Shown here one piece after another: positions 43,087 to 52,105 of a DNA stretch of 64,000 bases (the stretch's first letter is position 1; each line of letters begins with the position of its first letter). This DNA is from Halorussus halophilus (GTDB taxonomy: Archaea; Halobacteriota; Halobacteria; Halobacteriales; Haladaptataceae): the NCBI RefSeq assembly GCF_008831545.1, contig NZ_CP044523.1, positions 124,001 through 188,000 of the forward strand, read 5' to 3'. A program made the translations under genes and the position numbers. The notes below the pieces were generated by a model, which was not told the origin of the DNA, ran no database searches, and worked only from the letters and a program-made list of their open reading frames with translations.

Positions 43087-43269
43087 GGGTCGGGTACGCT
43101 CGGAATGGGCAAAAGTTTGCCCGCTGTTCGAATGATTCTTCTGCTAGGCGATTGTCGGTGCCACAGCAGACTTCCCCGACCACAACGCCCTTGCCGACGG
43201 CTCCCTCTATAGTGAACGTTGTCAGTAGTGTAGCTGGTGGACAAGAGCGTGCCGGGAGCGGCGGCCATA

Positions 43270-43278
43270 ACATATATC
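43270..43278 (+). promoter_or_regulatory. TATA box of the large Bat regulator
   Basis: ACATATATC lies too close to ATG 43283 to serve it, but about 27-30 bases before a second in-frame ATG at 43307. Either the true start is 43307, or another promoter is used. Confidence 0.45.
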
Positions 43279-43282
43279 AAAT

Positions 43283-46267
43283 ATGAATGGAACTGGAAAG
43301 AACACGATGGGTGGAGTGGATCAAGGTGACACCACCGAACGTCCGTCGGGCACCGTGGAGGTACTCTACGTCGGTCCGGACCGCGACCGAGGTGAACAGT
43401 CCGTCCGAGCGTTAGAATCGGTGCGACCGGAACTATCAGGTCACGCGGTCAGAACGTTCGAAAGGGCGTCGACGGCCGTCACGAACGACCACGCTGACTG
43501 CGTCGTCAGCGAGTATTCGCTCCCCAGTAGTGACGGCGTCGAGTTGCTTCGGACAGTGCGCGAGGAACGGCCCGGTCTCCCCTTCATCCTCTACACCGAC
43601 AGCGGTGACGAATCGGTCGCGAGCGAGGCAGTCTCCGCTGGCGTCACGGAGTATTTCCGTCGCGGCGACGACACAGTGGACCGTTCGACGCTCGCGGACT
43701 GCATCGTCGAGACGACCGAAGACCATCGAACCGAACGCCAACGACGCCGCGGACACAGAGCGCTGGAGACGGCCCACGAAGGCATCTGCCTGCTCGACGA
43801 CGACGGGACGATAACGTACTCGAACCCGGCGTACGACGACACGTACGGCTACGAAAAGGGAGAGTTAGTCGGCGAACAGTGGGAGACGTTGTACTCACCG
43901 GCAGAATCCGAGCGAATCGAATCGGAGATCGTCCCGAAGCTGAAACGAGATGGCGTCTGGTCGGGAGAGACGACCGGCACGCGCTCTGACGGGACCGAAT
44001 TTCCCGAGATGCACTCGATTACGACGACTGAGGACGGGGGAATCGCCTGCGTCGTCCGGGACGTTTCGGAGCGAAACCGTCGCCGCCGTCAACTTAGCGA
44101 ACGCGAAGACTACCTCAGAAAACTCTACGAGACGACGTCCGACCTGCAACTCTCGTTCGATGAGAAGGTCGAACGCCTCCTCGAAATCGGCTGTGAGCGC
44201 TTCGGCCTCGACGTTGGGTTCCTCTCCGAAATCGACGCCGGTGGGTTCGAAGTGCGACACGCCCACGGCTCTCACGAGTTGCTACAGGCGGGCGAGACGG
44301 CCCAACTCTCGGAGACGTACTGTCGTCGCACGTACGGCGCTCCGGGACCAGTCGAAGTCTCGAACGCGACGGAGGAAGGTTGGAACGGGGACGTCGCCCA
44401 CCAGAAGTACGGACTGGAGAGTTACCTCGGCGTCGCCGTCTCCGTCGCGGGCGAACGGTTCGGAACCCTCTGTTTCGCAGACACGTCGCCACAAAAGTCG
44501 TCGTTCACCGACCACGAGCAAACCTACTTGGAACTGATGAGCGAGTGGGTGAGCGCGGAACTCGAACGCGAGCGCCGAGAGAACCGCCTCGCCGCCCTCG
44601 CCGAACTCACGCAGGACTTGATGGACGACGAAACGCACGCACAGGTCTGTAGAACGGTCGTCGATAGCGCGGACACGTTCGGTCTGTCTGCCGTCGCTCT
44701 CGCCCTCTACGACGAGGACAGTGCGTCGCTTCGACCGACCGAAGCCACCGCAGTCGCTGCCGAACACCTCCCACTCGACGACCTCTGTCGAACGGGGGAA
44801 GGTGAAGCGTGGCAGTCCGTCGTCGAAGGTGAGATGCGCACGATAGCGTCCGACGACGATGCGGTTTCCGAGTATTCCATCGTTCCGTTGGGCGACCACG
44901 GTGGGTTGGTGGTCGGTGCCGCTACCCAATCGTTCCGGGAGACCGACCTCGACTTCCTCCGGACGATGGCGCTGAACGTCGAATCGGCGTTGGACCGTGC
45001 CGAGCGCGAACAGTTACTCCACGAACGCGAATCGACGCTACAGGAACGAAACGAGTCACTGGAACGACTGAACCGCATCAACAGCATCATCAGAACTATC
45101 GACCAAGCACTCGTCGAAGCCTCGACCCGAGACGAGATACACGAGGTGGTCTGTAAGCATCTGGCCAACCTCGACTCCTACAAACTCGCGTGGGTGGGGG
45201 AGTACGACGGCGTCAACGCGGAAGTGGAACCAGTGACGTGGGTCGGTGACGGTGACGAGTACGTCCAGAGCATCACGATTACGAGCGACGACTCAGCCAC
45301 TGGTACTGGACCAGCAGGAACCGCCATCGAAACCGGTGAACCACAAGTCGTCGATAGCGTGTTTCGGGACTCTACGCTCGGGCCGTGGCGACAGGCCGCA
45401 CTCGCTCACGGCTACCACTCCATCATCTCGATTCCGCTCGCCTACGACGGGTCCACGTACGGTGTGATGACCGTCTACGGGTCCGAGACGAACACGTTCG
45501 GTCAACTGGAGCGAGACGTCCTCACAGAACTCGGGGAAACTATCGCGTATGCCATCAACTCCGTCGAACACAAGAAGGCGCTCGTCGCCGACAGCGTCGT
45601 CGAACTGGACTTCGAGATTACAGGGCCTGGAGTCGAAATACTCGACCTCTGTTCGGAGCACGACTGCTCGTTCACGTACGAGACGGCATTCCGTCAGTCG
45701 GACGGCGAGTTGCGAGTTTACTTTTCCACCACCGGCGCGGACTCCGACCGAGTCACTGAATTCGCTCCGAACGGGGCCGTCTCCGACATCACGCACCTCT
45801 CGACGTGGGAGGAATCTTCGAGGTCGCTCTTCGAGGCGGTGTTGACGGACGAAAGTCTCACCGCGACGATATTCGCTCACGGAGGGGTTCCAACTACCAT
45901 CGAGGTCGACGACGACGCCATAGACCTCACCGTCGAACTGCCTGCCGACGGGGACGCTCGCTCGTTCGTTGCGATGCTGGACGACCGACTGCCGAACGTC
46001 GAACTGCTCGCACAGCGCGAGTTCGAGCGACCACACCGAACGCGGAACAGTTTCCACGCCGAACTCGACGCCGAACTGACCGACAGACAACAGGAGGTGT
46101 TGAAGACCGCCCACTTCAGCGGCTACTTCCAGTCGCCTCGGAACCGAACCGGCGAAGAAATCGGGCGCTCGCTCGACATCTCGCAACCGACGTTCAACAA
46201 CCACTTGCGGGTCGCACAGCGGAAACTGTTCGACCTGTTGTTCGAGCACCGGGCCACTCGTCTCTAG
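43283..46267 (+). CDS. Multi-sensor Bat-type regulator (degenerate receiver, PAS, GAFs, HTH_10)
   Basis: A 994-residue regulator. The N-terminal receiver (about 25-145) has Glu 77 in place of the phospho-Asp (VVSEYSLPSSDG) and lacks the acidic pair (YVGPDRD), so it cannot be phosphorylated in the normal way. A PAS domain (155-275), then three GAF-like domains (about 300-425, 440-570, 600-760) separated by helical linkers follow, then the bacterioopsin-activator-associated domain (770-930) and HTH_10 (935-990: LTDRQQEVLKTAHFSGYFQSPRNRTGEEIGRSLDISQPTFNNHLRVAQRKLF). It senses small molecules, redox or light and binds DNA directly. Start may be ATG 43307 rather than 43283. HalOD1 and response-regulator genes follow. 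Confidence 0.92.
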   Translation: MNGTGKNTMGGVDQGDTTERPSGTVEVLYVGPDRDRGEQSVRALESVRPELSGHAVRTFERASTAVTNDHADCVVSEYSLPSSDGVELLRTVREERPGLPFILYTDSGDESVASEAVSAGVTEYFRRGDDTVDRSTLADCIVETTEDHRTERQRRRGHRALETAHEGICLLDDDGTITYSNPAYDDTYGYEKGELVGEQWETLYSPAESERIESEIVPKLKRDGVWSGETTGTRSDGTEFPEMHSITTTEDGGIACVVRDVSERNRRRRQLSEREDYLRKLYETTSDLQLSFDEKVERLLEIGCERFGLDVGFLSEIDAGGFEVRHAHGSHELLQAGETAQLSETYCRRTYGAPGPVEVSNATEEGWNGDVAHQKYGLESYLGVAVSVAGERFGTLCFADTSPQKSSFTDHEQTYLELMSEWVSAELERERRENRLAALAELTQDLMDDETHAQVCRTVVDSADTFGLSAVALALYDEDSASLRPTEATAVAAEHLPLDDLCRTGEGEAWQSVVEGEMRTIASDDDAVSEYSIVPLGDHGGLVVGAATQSFRETDLDFLRTMALNVESALDRAEREQLLHERESTLQERNESLERLNRINSIIRTIDQALVEASTRDEIHEVVCKHLANLDSYKLAWVGEYDGVNAEVEPVTWVGDGDEYVQSITITSDDSATGTGPAGTAIETGEPQVVDSVFRDSTLGPWRQAALAHGYHSIISIPLAYDGSTYGVMTVYGSETNTFGQLERDVLTELGETIAYAINSVEHKKALVADSVVELDFEITGPGVEILDLCSEHDCSFTYETAFRQSDGELRVYFSTTGADSDRVTEFAPNGAVSDITHLSTWEESSRSLFEAVLTDESLTATIFAHGGVPTTIEVDDDAIDLTVELPADGDARSFVAMLDDRLPNVELLAQREFERPHRTRNSFHAELDAELTDRQQEVLKTAHFSGYFQSPRNRTGEEIGRSLDISQPTFNNHLRVAQRKLFDLLFEHRATRL

Positions 46268-46359
46268 ATAAATAGCCCTCCTCTGCGGCCATGGCTATAC
46301 ACCTGTGAAGAATGGCTATGTCCGCTTCGGCGTAAGTGGAGAGCGTGACGAGTGCCCAA

Positions 46360-46641
46360 ATGACAATCGACGAACGGCCCGCACAAGCGTCGCTCAGCGA
46401 ACGCGTCGTGACGACCGTCGCCGACGCGAAAGGGGTGGACGTAGCGGAGTTAGAACCGCTGTATCACCACGTAGACCCAGACGCACTCGACCAGTTGTTT
46501 CAGACCACAGTCGGCGGCGTCGAGCGCACCAACGGGTCCGTGACGTTCACGCTGGACGGCGTGCGGGTTACCGTCACCAGCGACGGCGAGTGTTTCGCCA
46601 CGCTTCCGCCGGAGAGTTCCGAGGACGACGCGTCCGAGTGA
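46360..46641 (+). CDS. HalOD1 output-domain protein
   Basis: A 93-residue stand-alone HalOD1 domain (VTTVADAKGVDVAELEPLYHHVDPDALDQLF, then FTLDGVRVTVTSDGECF), a halobacterial domain often fused to receivers and presumed to act in signalling output. It is cotranscribed with the response regulator that starts five bases after its stop. ATG 46360 fits the domain; an upstream ATG at 46336 would add eight residues. Confidence 0.85.
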   Translation: MTIDERPAQASLSERVVTTVADAKGVDVAELEPLYHHVDPDALDQLFQTTVGGVERTNGSVTFTLDGVRVTVTSDGECFATLPPESSEDDASE

Positions 46642-46646
46642 GTTCG

Positions 46647-47252
46647 ATGGATGCCTCGGAGTCTGCCTCCGAGACGACGGTATTAGTCGTAGACGACGAG
46701 CGACCGCTCGCAGACATCTTCGAGCAGTGGCTTCGAGACGACTACGAGGTCGAAGTCGCGTACGACGTATCGACAGCGTTGGAGGCACTGGACGAGCGAC
46801 TCGACGTCGCGCTACTCGACCGTCGACTCCCTGACGGGTCTGGCGACGACGTTCTCGCCGAGATTCGCTCTCGGGACCTTGACTGCCGCGTCGGACTCGT
46901 CTCGGCGGTGGCTCCCGACCTCGACGTGCTGGACCTCGACTACGACCTGTACGTCGAGAAGCCAGTCTCGAACCGCGAGACGCTCACTGCCACCGTCGAG
47001 GACCTCGTCAGGTGGGGAGAGTACGACCGCGTGGTCCGCGAGTACGTCGCTCTGCGGACGAAACACGACATGCTTGTCGCCCGGTTCGGTCGGACGCGAT
47101 TGGCCAACAGCGACCGGTGGGACCGACTGCTCGCTCGACTGGGACAGCTTCGAGAACGACTGCCGGACGACGACGCTGCGCTCGCGGAGGCCGACGCACA
47201 GCGAGACGCACAAGATTCGACGGCTCCCGACGCGGACGACGAGTCACGATAA
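46647..47252 (+). CDS. HalX response regulator
   Basis: A 201-residue response regulator. Receiver: acidic pair VDDERP, phospho-Asp 58 (LLDRRLPDGSG), Lys in VEKPVS. The C-terminal HalX domain (about 125-185) is helical, with DMLVARFGRTRLAN, and the end is disordered and acidic. The output is not DNA-binding by known motifs; HalX function is unknown. Directly follows the HalOD1 gene; no kinase is adjacent, the nearest with PAS are elsewhere. Confidence 0.9.
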   Translation: MDASESASETTVLVVDDERPLADIFEQWLRDDYEVEVAYDVSTALEALDERLDVALLDRRLPDGSGDDVLAEIRSRDLDCRVGLVSAVAPDLDVLDLDYDLYVEKPVSNRETLTATVEDLVRWGEYDRVVREYVALRTKHDMLVARFGRTRLANSDRWDRLLARLGQLRERLPDDDAALAEADAQRDAQDSTAPDADDESR

Positions 47253-47332
47253 CGCAACCGAGTCGCGCTGACGGGCTTTCCTCGATTCCGAGACTTGCCA
47301 CGCGCTCACACGCAAACGCTCGCTTTCGATGT

Positions 47333-47340
47333 CCTTTTAG
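47333..47340 (+). promoter_or_regulatory. TATA box of rps6e
   Basis: CCTTTTAG lies 24-31 bases before ATG 47364, consistent with a leaderless transcript. Confidence 0.45.
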
Positions 47341-47363
47341 GGAGCCACCGTTATCTGTTCCGT

Positions 47364-47774
47364 ATGGCAGACTTTCAGGTCGTCGTTGCGGACCCCGACT
47401 CTGGGGCCACGTACCAGCGCGACATCGACGGACAGGACGCGAACCGATTCCTCGGCAAGTCCATCGGCGAGCAAGCAGACGGCGGTGCCGTCGGTCTCGA
47501 CGGCTACACGGTCGAGATTACCGGTGGCTCGGACAAGGCCGGTCGCCCGATGCGCGGCGACGTCGCTGGCCCGAACCTCAAGCAGGTTCTCGTCGAAGGC
47601 GGCACGGGGTACGAGCCCTCCCGCGACGGCGAGCGCAAGCGCGTGACCGTCCGCGGCGCGGAAGTCAGCGAAGAGGTCGCCCAACTCAACGTCTCCATTG
47701 CAGAGCGCGGCGACACCTCTGTCGAAGAGCTGTACGGCGAAGGCGGCGACGACGAAGAAGCCGACGACGAATAA
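47364..47774 (+). CDS. rps6e: Small ribosomal subunit protein S6e
   Basis: A 136-residue eukaryote/archaea-type ribosomal protein S6e: [23 protein letters not shown] at the start, the conserved [23 protein letters not shown] and [19 protein letters not shown], and an acidic C-terminal tail expected in a halophile. It binds 18S/16S RNA in the small subunit. It stands alone between a signalling cluster and a small zinc-finger gene. ATG 47364 chosen because the upstream in-frame sequence is not part of the family. Confidence 0.96.
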   Translation: MADFQVVVADPDSGATYQRDIDGQDANRFLGKSIGEQADGGAVGLDGYTVEITGGSDKAGRPMRGDVAGPNLKQVLVEGGTGYEPSRDGERKRVTVRGAEVSEEVAQLNVSIAERGDTSVEELYGEGGDDEEADDE

Positions 47775-47917
47775 CGACTTCTCCCGTCGCCGTTCGGCGA
47801 CGAGATTTCTCTTACCGGTTGTTTCGGTAGTCTGTACTTCGTGAATTCGTCGCCACGAAACTCGCATTCGACTTGCGCGTCGCCGAAGATGTCTATCGCG
47901 GACCCGACTTCGTTCGA

Positions 47918-48127
47918 CTACCTCGCGGGTTCGCTCTCACTACCGTCCTGTTTCGTGACCGCTGCACTGACTTCGCGCCGCTCCTCGGTGGTCAAGTTGA
48001 CGACGTGCGACGCCCCACAGTCACAGACTCCTGTTTCTGTCGGGAGGATAATCTCACCGTCGTACGCTCTGGCAGCGTAGACCTGTCCGCAGTCGATACA
48101 TTTCACTGCATCCGTATCGTGTCCCAT
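47918..48127 (-). CDS. Small zinc-ribbon protein
   Basis: A 69-residue protein with CIDCG and CDCGASH knuckles (about 21 residues apart), which should bind one zinc, and a helical tail EERREVSAAVTKQDGSE. Close to the zinc-ribbon micro-proteins common in haloarchaea. Twenty bases downstream of the winged-helix gene on the same strand, so perhaps cotranscribed. Confidence 0.7.
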   Translation of the reverse strand: MGHDTDAVKCIDCGQVYAARAYDGEIILPTETGVCDCGASHVVNLTTEERREVSAAVTKQDGSESEPAR

Positions 48128-48147
48128 CTCTCCTCCAACTGTTCTCC

Positions 48148-48492
48148 TCAGGTCGCCTCGCCAATCCCAGAAATTCGACGCGGTAGTCGTTCCAGTGTTT
48201 GCGTTTCTCGGTACCGAACACAGTTGCTTCGCGGGTCGTACTCGACCAACCCCGCGTCGTCCAGTTTCGGCAGCGTTACGTGATGGAGTCGAAGTGAGAC
48301 GTGGTCACTGTCGCTGCTACAACAGTCTAAGGTGACCAGAGAATCGGCGAGGTCCTCGACCGTCGCCGTCTCGTCCTCCGACGTGTAGAGATGGTGGAGA
48401 ACCTGGCGGCGGCGTGCGTCTGCGAGGACAGCACAGAGTTCCCCGATTCGGTCGAACTCCTCCGATGACGAATCCCGACCAGTGTATGTCAT
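48148..48492 (-). CDS. Winged-helix protein (DUF7344-like)
   Basis: A 114-residue haloarchaeal regulator-type protein: helical start with LADARRRQVLHHLYTSED, a recognition region VTLPKLDDAGLVEYDPRSN, and wing. This is the pattern of DUF7344 winged helices. Cysteines (LDCCSSDSD) may sense redox. It is divergent from the HTH_10 gene, and might regulate it. Targets unknown. Confidence 0.8.
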   Translation of the reverse strand: MTYTGRDSSSEEFDRIGELCAVLADARRRQVLHHLYTSEDETATVEDLADSLVTLDCCSSDSDHVSLRLHHVTLPKLDDAGLVEYDPRSNCVRYRETQTLERLPRRISGIGEAT

Positions 48493-48547
48493 CTATTGGC
48501 TCCTCGGCTTCTACTCGAATGAGATGCTTGCCGAAATTTCCCGGGTG

Positions 48548-48557
48548 TTTATATATG
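48548..48557 (+). promoter_or_regulatory. TATA box of the HTH_10 gene
   Basis: TTTATATATG is centred about 42 bases before ATG 48594, giving a short leader of around 15 bases. Confidence 0.5.
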
Positions 48558-48593
48558 GCTGTCCCTTCGACCGTGACGAGTTACCGCTTTACG

Positions 48594-49241
48594 ATGGTAA
48601 TTGCAGAATTCACTATCGACCATCCAGTGCTGTTCGAATCGCTGAATCGCGTCCCCGACATCGAAATCGAATGGCAAGAGACGTACCAACGGCCGGATGG
48701 TCCGACACAGATGCTCTTCTGGATAGAGAGCGATGATTTCGACCGAGTTGACCGGACGCTGGACGATGAACCCGCGGTGACGAATCCGACGGTACTAGCT
48801 CGTACGGGCGACCGGCGCTTCTACAGAGTGGACTTCACAAATCTGGGCGAGGAGACGAATTTGATGCCGCAACTCATCGAAGTCGGCGGTGTCCTTCGAA
48901 AGGCAGTTGGCACGAACGACGGATGGGAGTGTCAAGCTCGCTTTCCGGACCGACAGGCGATCGAACGGGTCTATCGTTTCTGCACCGACCACGACATCGA
49001 GTTCACGGTCGAACGACTGTACGAGGAGACTGACTGGAGCCAAACTGGCGTCACACTGACGGAGGCCCAACGGGAGACGCTCGTCGAAGCAGTCGAGAGT
49101 GGCTATCTCGACATCCCACGAAGGTGTTCGCTGGCGAACCTCGCGGAGCGGCTTGGAATCTCCGACAGCGCTGCGTCCGAACGATTCCGACGCGGGGTGA
49201 AAGAACTCGTCCAGCAGACAATACCTCTGAACGGCGAGTGA
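48594..49241 (+). CDS. HTH_10 (Bat-like) transcription regulator
   Basis: A 215-residue DNA-binding protein. The first 150 residues form the bacterio-opsin-activator-type sensory domain (VIAEFTIDHPVLFESLNRVPDIEIEWQETY), and HTH_10 is at the end (about 155-210: LTEAQRETLVEAVESGYLDIPRRCSLANLAERLGISDSAASERFRRGVKELV). No PAS or GAF domain is present, so it probably senses a ligand in its core. Divergent from the DUF7344 gene with a shared spacer. Target genes unknown. Confidence 0.9.
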   Translation: MVIAEFTIDHPVLFESLNRVPDIEIEWQETYQRPDGPTQMLFWIESDDFDRVDRTLDDEPAVTNPTVLARTGDRRFYRVDFTNLGEETNLMPQLIEVGGVLRKAVGTNDGWECQARFPDRQAIERVYRFCTDHDIEFTVERLYEETDWSQTGVTLTEAQRETLVEAVESGYLDIPRRCSLANLAERLGISDSAASERFRRGVKELVQQTIPLNGE

Positions 49242-49336
49242 GGTCCAGTCAGCACGCAGTCGGGACGGACGACTCTCGAAGTTGGAATGCAGACGCCGCG
49301 AAAAAGAGTCGAATCGGGTATTGCTGGCGTCTCTGA

Positions 49337-51409
49337 TTACGCGGCGACCGGCGTGGCCGACTGCGTAATCGGTGCGATGCTGGCGTGGCCGTGGTGGCCG
49401 CCGGAGTGACTGCGGTGGTCTTCTGAGTGACCGTCGTGGTGACCTCCGTGTCTGTCGCAGTCGTCGTGCTTACCGTGTTCACAGTGGTCTCGCCACTTGT
49501 CGTCTCCGTGCCCTTTCCGTTCGCCTGGCTCGTAGTCTTCGAAGTCAGCGTTGAGGACCGAGTGGTCGAAGTAGACGCGGTCGTAGGCAGTCGTGTCGTA
49601 CTTGCCGTAGATTTCGAGTCGGCCGTCGTGCCCTCGCAGTTCCCAGAAGTCGGCGATGTCGAAGCGCACTTTCACGCTCCCGTCTTCCAGCGTCGCCGAC
49701 TCGGCTTCGACGCGCTCCGCGGAGTCGCCGCGAACGGCGTAGAAGCTATCCTCGACCGTCGCGTTCGTGCCGTTCGGAGCGTCGAGCGTGACCGTCGCAG
49801 TGCCTCGATGGACCGAGACCGACTGCACTTCGGCGAAGTCGTCCACGCGCCGGATGCGGTTGGTGTCCTCGGGCGAGACCGGACTGTTGTTTTCGACGTA
49901 CTCCAGTAGCGCCGTGCCGTACAGCACGTTCGTCTTGCTGACTCGCGGGGCGTCGGTCAGGACCGAACCGTCCCAGCCAGCCATGTAGGAGTTGACCGTC
50001 ACGGTGTAGGTCTCGTCTTCTTCCAGTCGCTCGCCGTTGACCCACGCGTCGCTGATGGTCGGGCCGTCGCCCTCGTGGCCGTCGTACTCGTAGGTGACGC
50101 CGCTGACCTGTAACTGGGCCTCCGTGCCGTAGCGCTGGCCGGTGTCGCTTTCGAGCGTGACGACCTGACTGGCGAGCAGTTGCTTGAGTTCCGAGCCGTT
50201 CAGTTCGACCGTGACGAGCGTGTTCCGGAACGGCAGGATGTTGTACACGTCACCGACCGTGACGTTGCCCGGACCGTAGACGCTGTTCGAGCGGATGCCG
50301 CCCGCGTTGGTGATGGCGACTTCCGCACCGGTCTGGGCGCGGAACGAGTCGGTAATCATGTTTCCGAGTGCGGTCTCGTCGTGGTAGTTCGAAGCGAACC
50401 GCGCGTCGAGCGGAACCGTCGTTCGTCCGGCGACGTCGTTCAATTCGTCCGAGCGGGCGTCCGTGATGATGTTCGCAACCGTCTCGTTCTTGGGCACGTC
50501 GTCGGTGACGTTCAGCAGGCGACCGTTCCACGCCGTCACCTCGCCGTTCGAGACGGTGAGGTTGAGTTCGGCGACGTGTTCGGCGCGCGCTTCGGCCTCC
50601 ATGATGACCGCGCCACCGGTCTCCTGTGGCGGGTACTCGATTTCGTCGTCGCCGACGACGATTGCATCGACGTTCTCGGTCGTGTTAGCGAGGTTCTTCG
50701 CTACGGGGACGCCGAGGTGGGCCGAGACGACCACCACGTCCACGTTCTGCTCTGCTTTGAGTTCGGTGGCGTACTCGCTCGCCACGTCGGAGTAGTTCTG
50801 CAGTTCGTAGCCCTGCTCGTCGAAGTCCACCGCAGTCTTGGACTTGATCTTCTCGTCGGCGACCCCGATGACGCCGACTTTCACGCCGTCGCGTTCGACG
50901 ACGGTGTAGGGCTTGGTTCCCTCGATGGGTTCGCCCGTGCTCTCGTTGACGATGTTAGCCATGAGCCACGGGAACTCCGAAGCGTTCGAGTAGTTACCCA
51001 CGGCGTCGAAGCCGTAGTCCAAGTCGTGGTTGCCGACGACTTCGGCGTCGGGTTTCACCACGTTAAGTGCCTTCACGGGCACTCGCCACTGACTGAGCGG
51101 CGAGAGCGAGTGGGGACTCACCTCGTCACCGCCGCCGACCACGACCGTCGGATTGTCGTGGGCGGCGCGGCGCTGGTTGAGTAGCGTGACCATCCGCGGG
51201 AACGTACCGTTTTCGGCGGCCGCGGTCTGGACGTCGTTGTACGACAGGATGGTTACTGTCGTACTGTTGTTCTGTGCGGCTTGTGCCGCGTGCGGCGTCT
51301 GCGCGAGCGACGCAGTCTCTCGGTGCGTGTCAGTTGCAGTCGCCGCGGGCGGTACCGCGCCTGCGACGACGAGGCAGAGAATCAGTACGATGGGTGCGGA
51401 CCTTCGCAT
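49337..51409 (-). CDS. Secreted 5'-nucleotidase/2',3'-cyclic phosphodiesterase-like protein
   Basis: A 690-residue protein with a Sec signal (1-25), a metallophosphoesterase domain (about 50-290) and 5'-nucleotidase C-terminal domain (about 310-520) with ITNAGGIRS and ILPFRNTLVTVELNGSEL. In the metal site Asp 59, Asp 95, Asn 127-His 128 and His 231 are kept, but the D-x-H is D-V-Q (Gln 61) and the G-H-x-H motif is GDDE (253-256). The protein ends in a His-, Asp- and Gly-rich tail (about 635-680, HGGHHDGHSED-like) that could bind metal. It may act on extracellular nucleotides or have lost part of its metal chemistry. It stands alone. Confidence 0.88.
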   Translation of the reverse strand: MRRSAPIVLILCLVVAGAVPPAATATDTHRETASLAQTPHAAQAAQNNSTTVTILSYNDVQTAAAENGTFPRMVTLLNQRRAAHDNPTVVVGGGDEVSPHSLSPLSQWRVPVKALNVVKPDAEVVGNHDLDYGFDAVGNYSNASEFPWLMANIVNESTGEPIEGTKPYTVVERDGVKVGVIGVADEKIKSKTAVDFDEQGYELQNYSDVASEYATELKAEQNVDVVVVSAHLGVPVAKNLANTTENVDAIVVGDDEIEYPPQETGGAVIMEAEARAEHVAELNLTVSNGEVTAWNGRLLNVTDDVPKNETVANIITDARSDELNDVAGRTTVPLDARFASNYHDETALGNMITDSFRAQTGAEVAITNAGGIRSNSVYGPGNVTVGDVYNILPFRNTLVTVELNGSELKQLLASQVVTLESDTGQRYGTEAQLQVSGVTYEYDGHEGDGPTISDAWVNGERLEEDETYTVTVNSYMAGWDGSVLTDAPRVSKTNVLYGTALLEYVENNSPVSPEDTNRIRRVDDFAEVQSVSVHRGTATVTLDAPNGTNATVEDSFYAVRGDSAERVEAESATLEDGSVKVRFDIADFWELRGHDGRLEIYGKYDTTAYDRVYFDHSVLNADFEDYEPGERKGHGDDKWRDHCEHGKHDDCDRHGGHHDGHSEDHRSHSGGHHGHASIAPITQSATPVAA

Positions 51410-51557
51410 GCGGGTGTTTAATGGAATTCGACCCAGTTAAAATCAACTAGTTCTCGGAAATACGTCAATAGATTTCTCAATAGAAGTGGGAGCGTATTCT
51501 TCCCCCATTTGACCACAGTCGTTTTCACCATCACGCTACAAACGGGAACCGAGCGTT

Positions 51558-51998
51558 ATGGCCGACCGCATCTCCAGCGACAACGACGCCGTCCAAACCG
51601 TCCGCGCGACCCTCGTCAAGAGCGGCGCGCTCGACCGCCCGAAGATCGAACTCCCCGCGCCGGACGCCGCCCGCTTCCCGACAGACGAAATCGTCCGTGT
51701 CGTCGCCGACGAGACGGAGTACCGAGCGCGCTTCGAAGCCCCGTTGACCGGCGACACGCGCGAAATTCGAGGATTCTACGACTCGCCGCGACTGGCGCGC
51801 AACCCCGGCGACGGCGAGAACCGCCTTGGCGAGTGGGCGACGGCGTCCAACGTCGAGTTCGGTCAGTCGGTCCTCGTCGACGTGGTCGAAGAAGGGTTCA
51901 AGTACGGCGTCCGAGAACCCGGCCAGCGAGTCATCTACGAGGCGACCGAGTCGCCGGATTCGAATTTGGCCGACATCGCCAACGAACTCGACGGCTGA
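51558..51998 (+). CDS. Haloarchaeal conserved protein (possibly DUF7112)
   Basis: A 146-residue protein, MADRISSDNDAVQTVRATLVKSG, with beta-strand-rich core and an acidic tail. I recall this N-terminus from a haloarchaeal family which may be DUF7112, but cannot check. No catalytic motif or membrane segment. Divergent from the nucleotidase. Confidence 0.7.
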   Translation: MADRISSDNDAVQTVRATLVKSGALDRPKIELPAPDAARFPTDEIVRVVADETEYRARFEAPLTGDTREIRGFYDSPRLARNPGDGENRLGEWATASNVEFGQSVLVDVVEEGFKYGVREPGQRVIYEATESPDSNLADIANELDG

Positions 51999-52105
51999 TA
52001 CCGAGCAATTCTCCCGAAACCGCGAGATACCCCTCGTTAGACGTTGGTTTCTCCCCGAGAGCGTATCACGGAAAGACTATGTGAGTTGGCTCAAGTAATC
52101 CTGCA

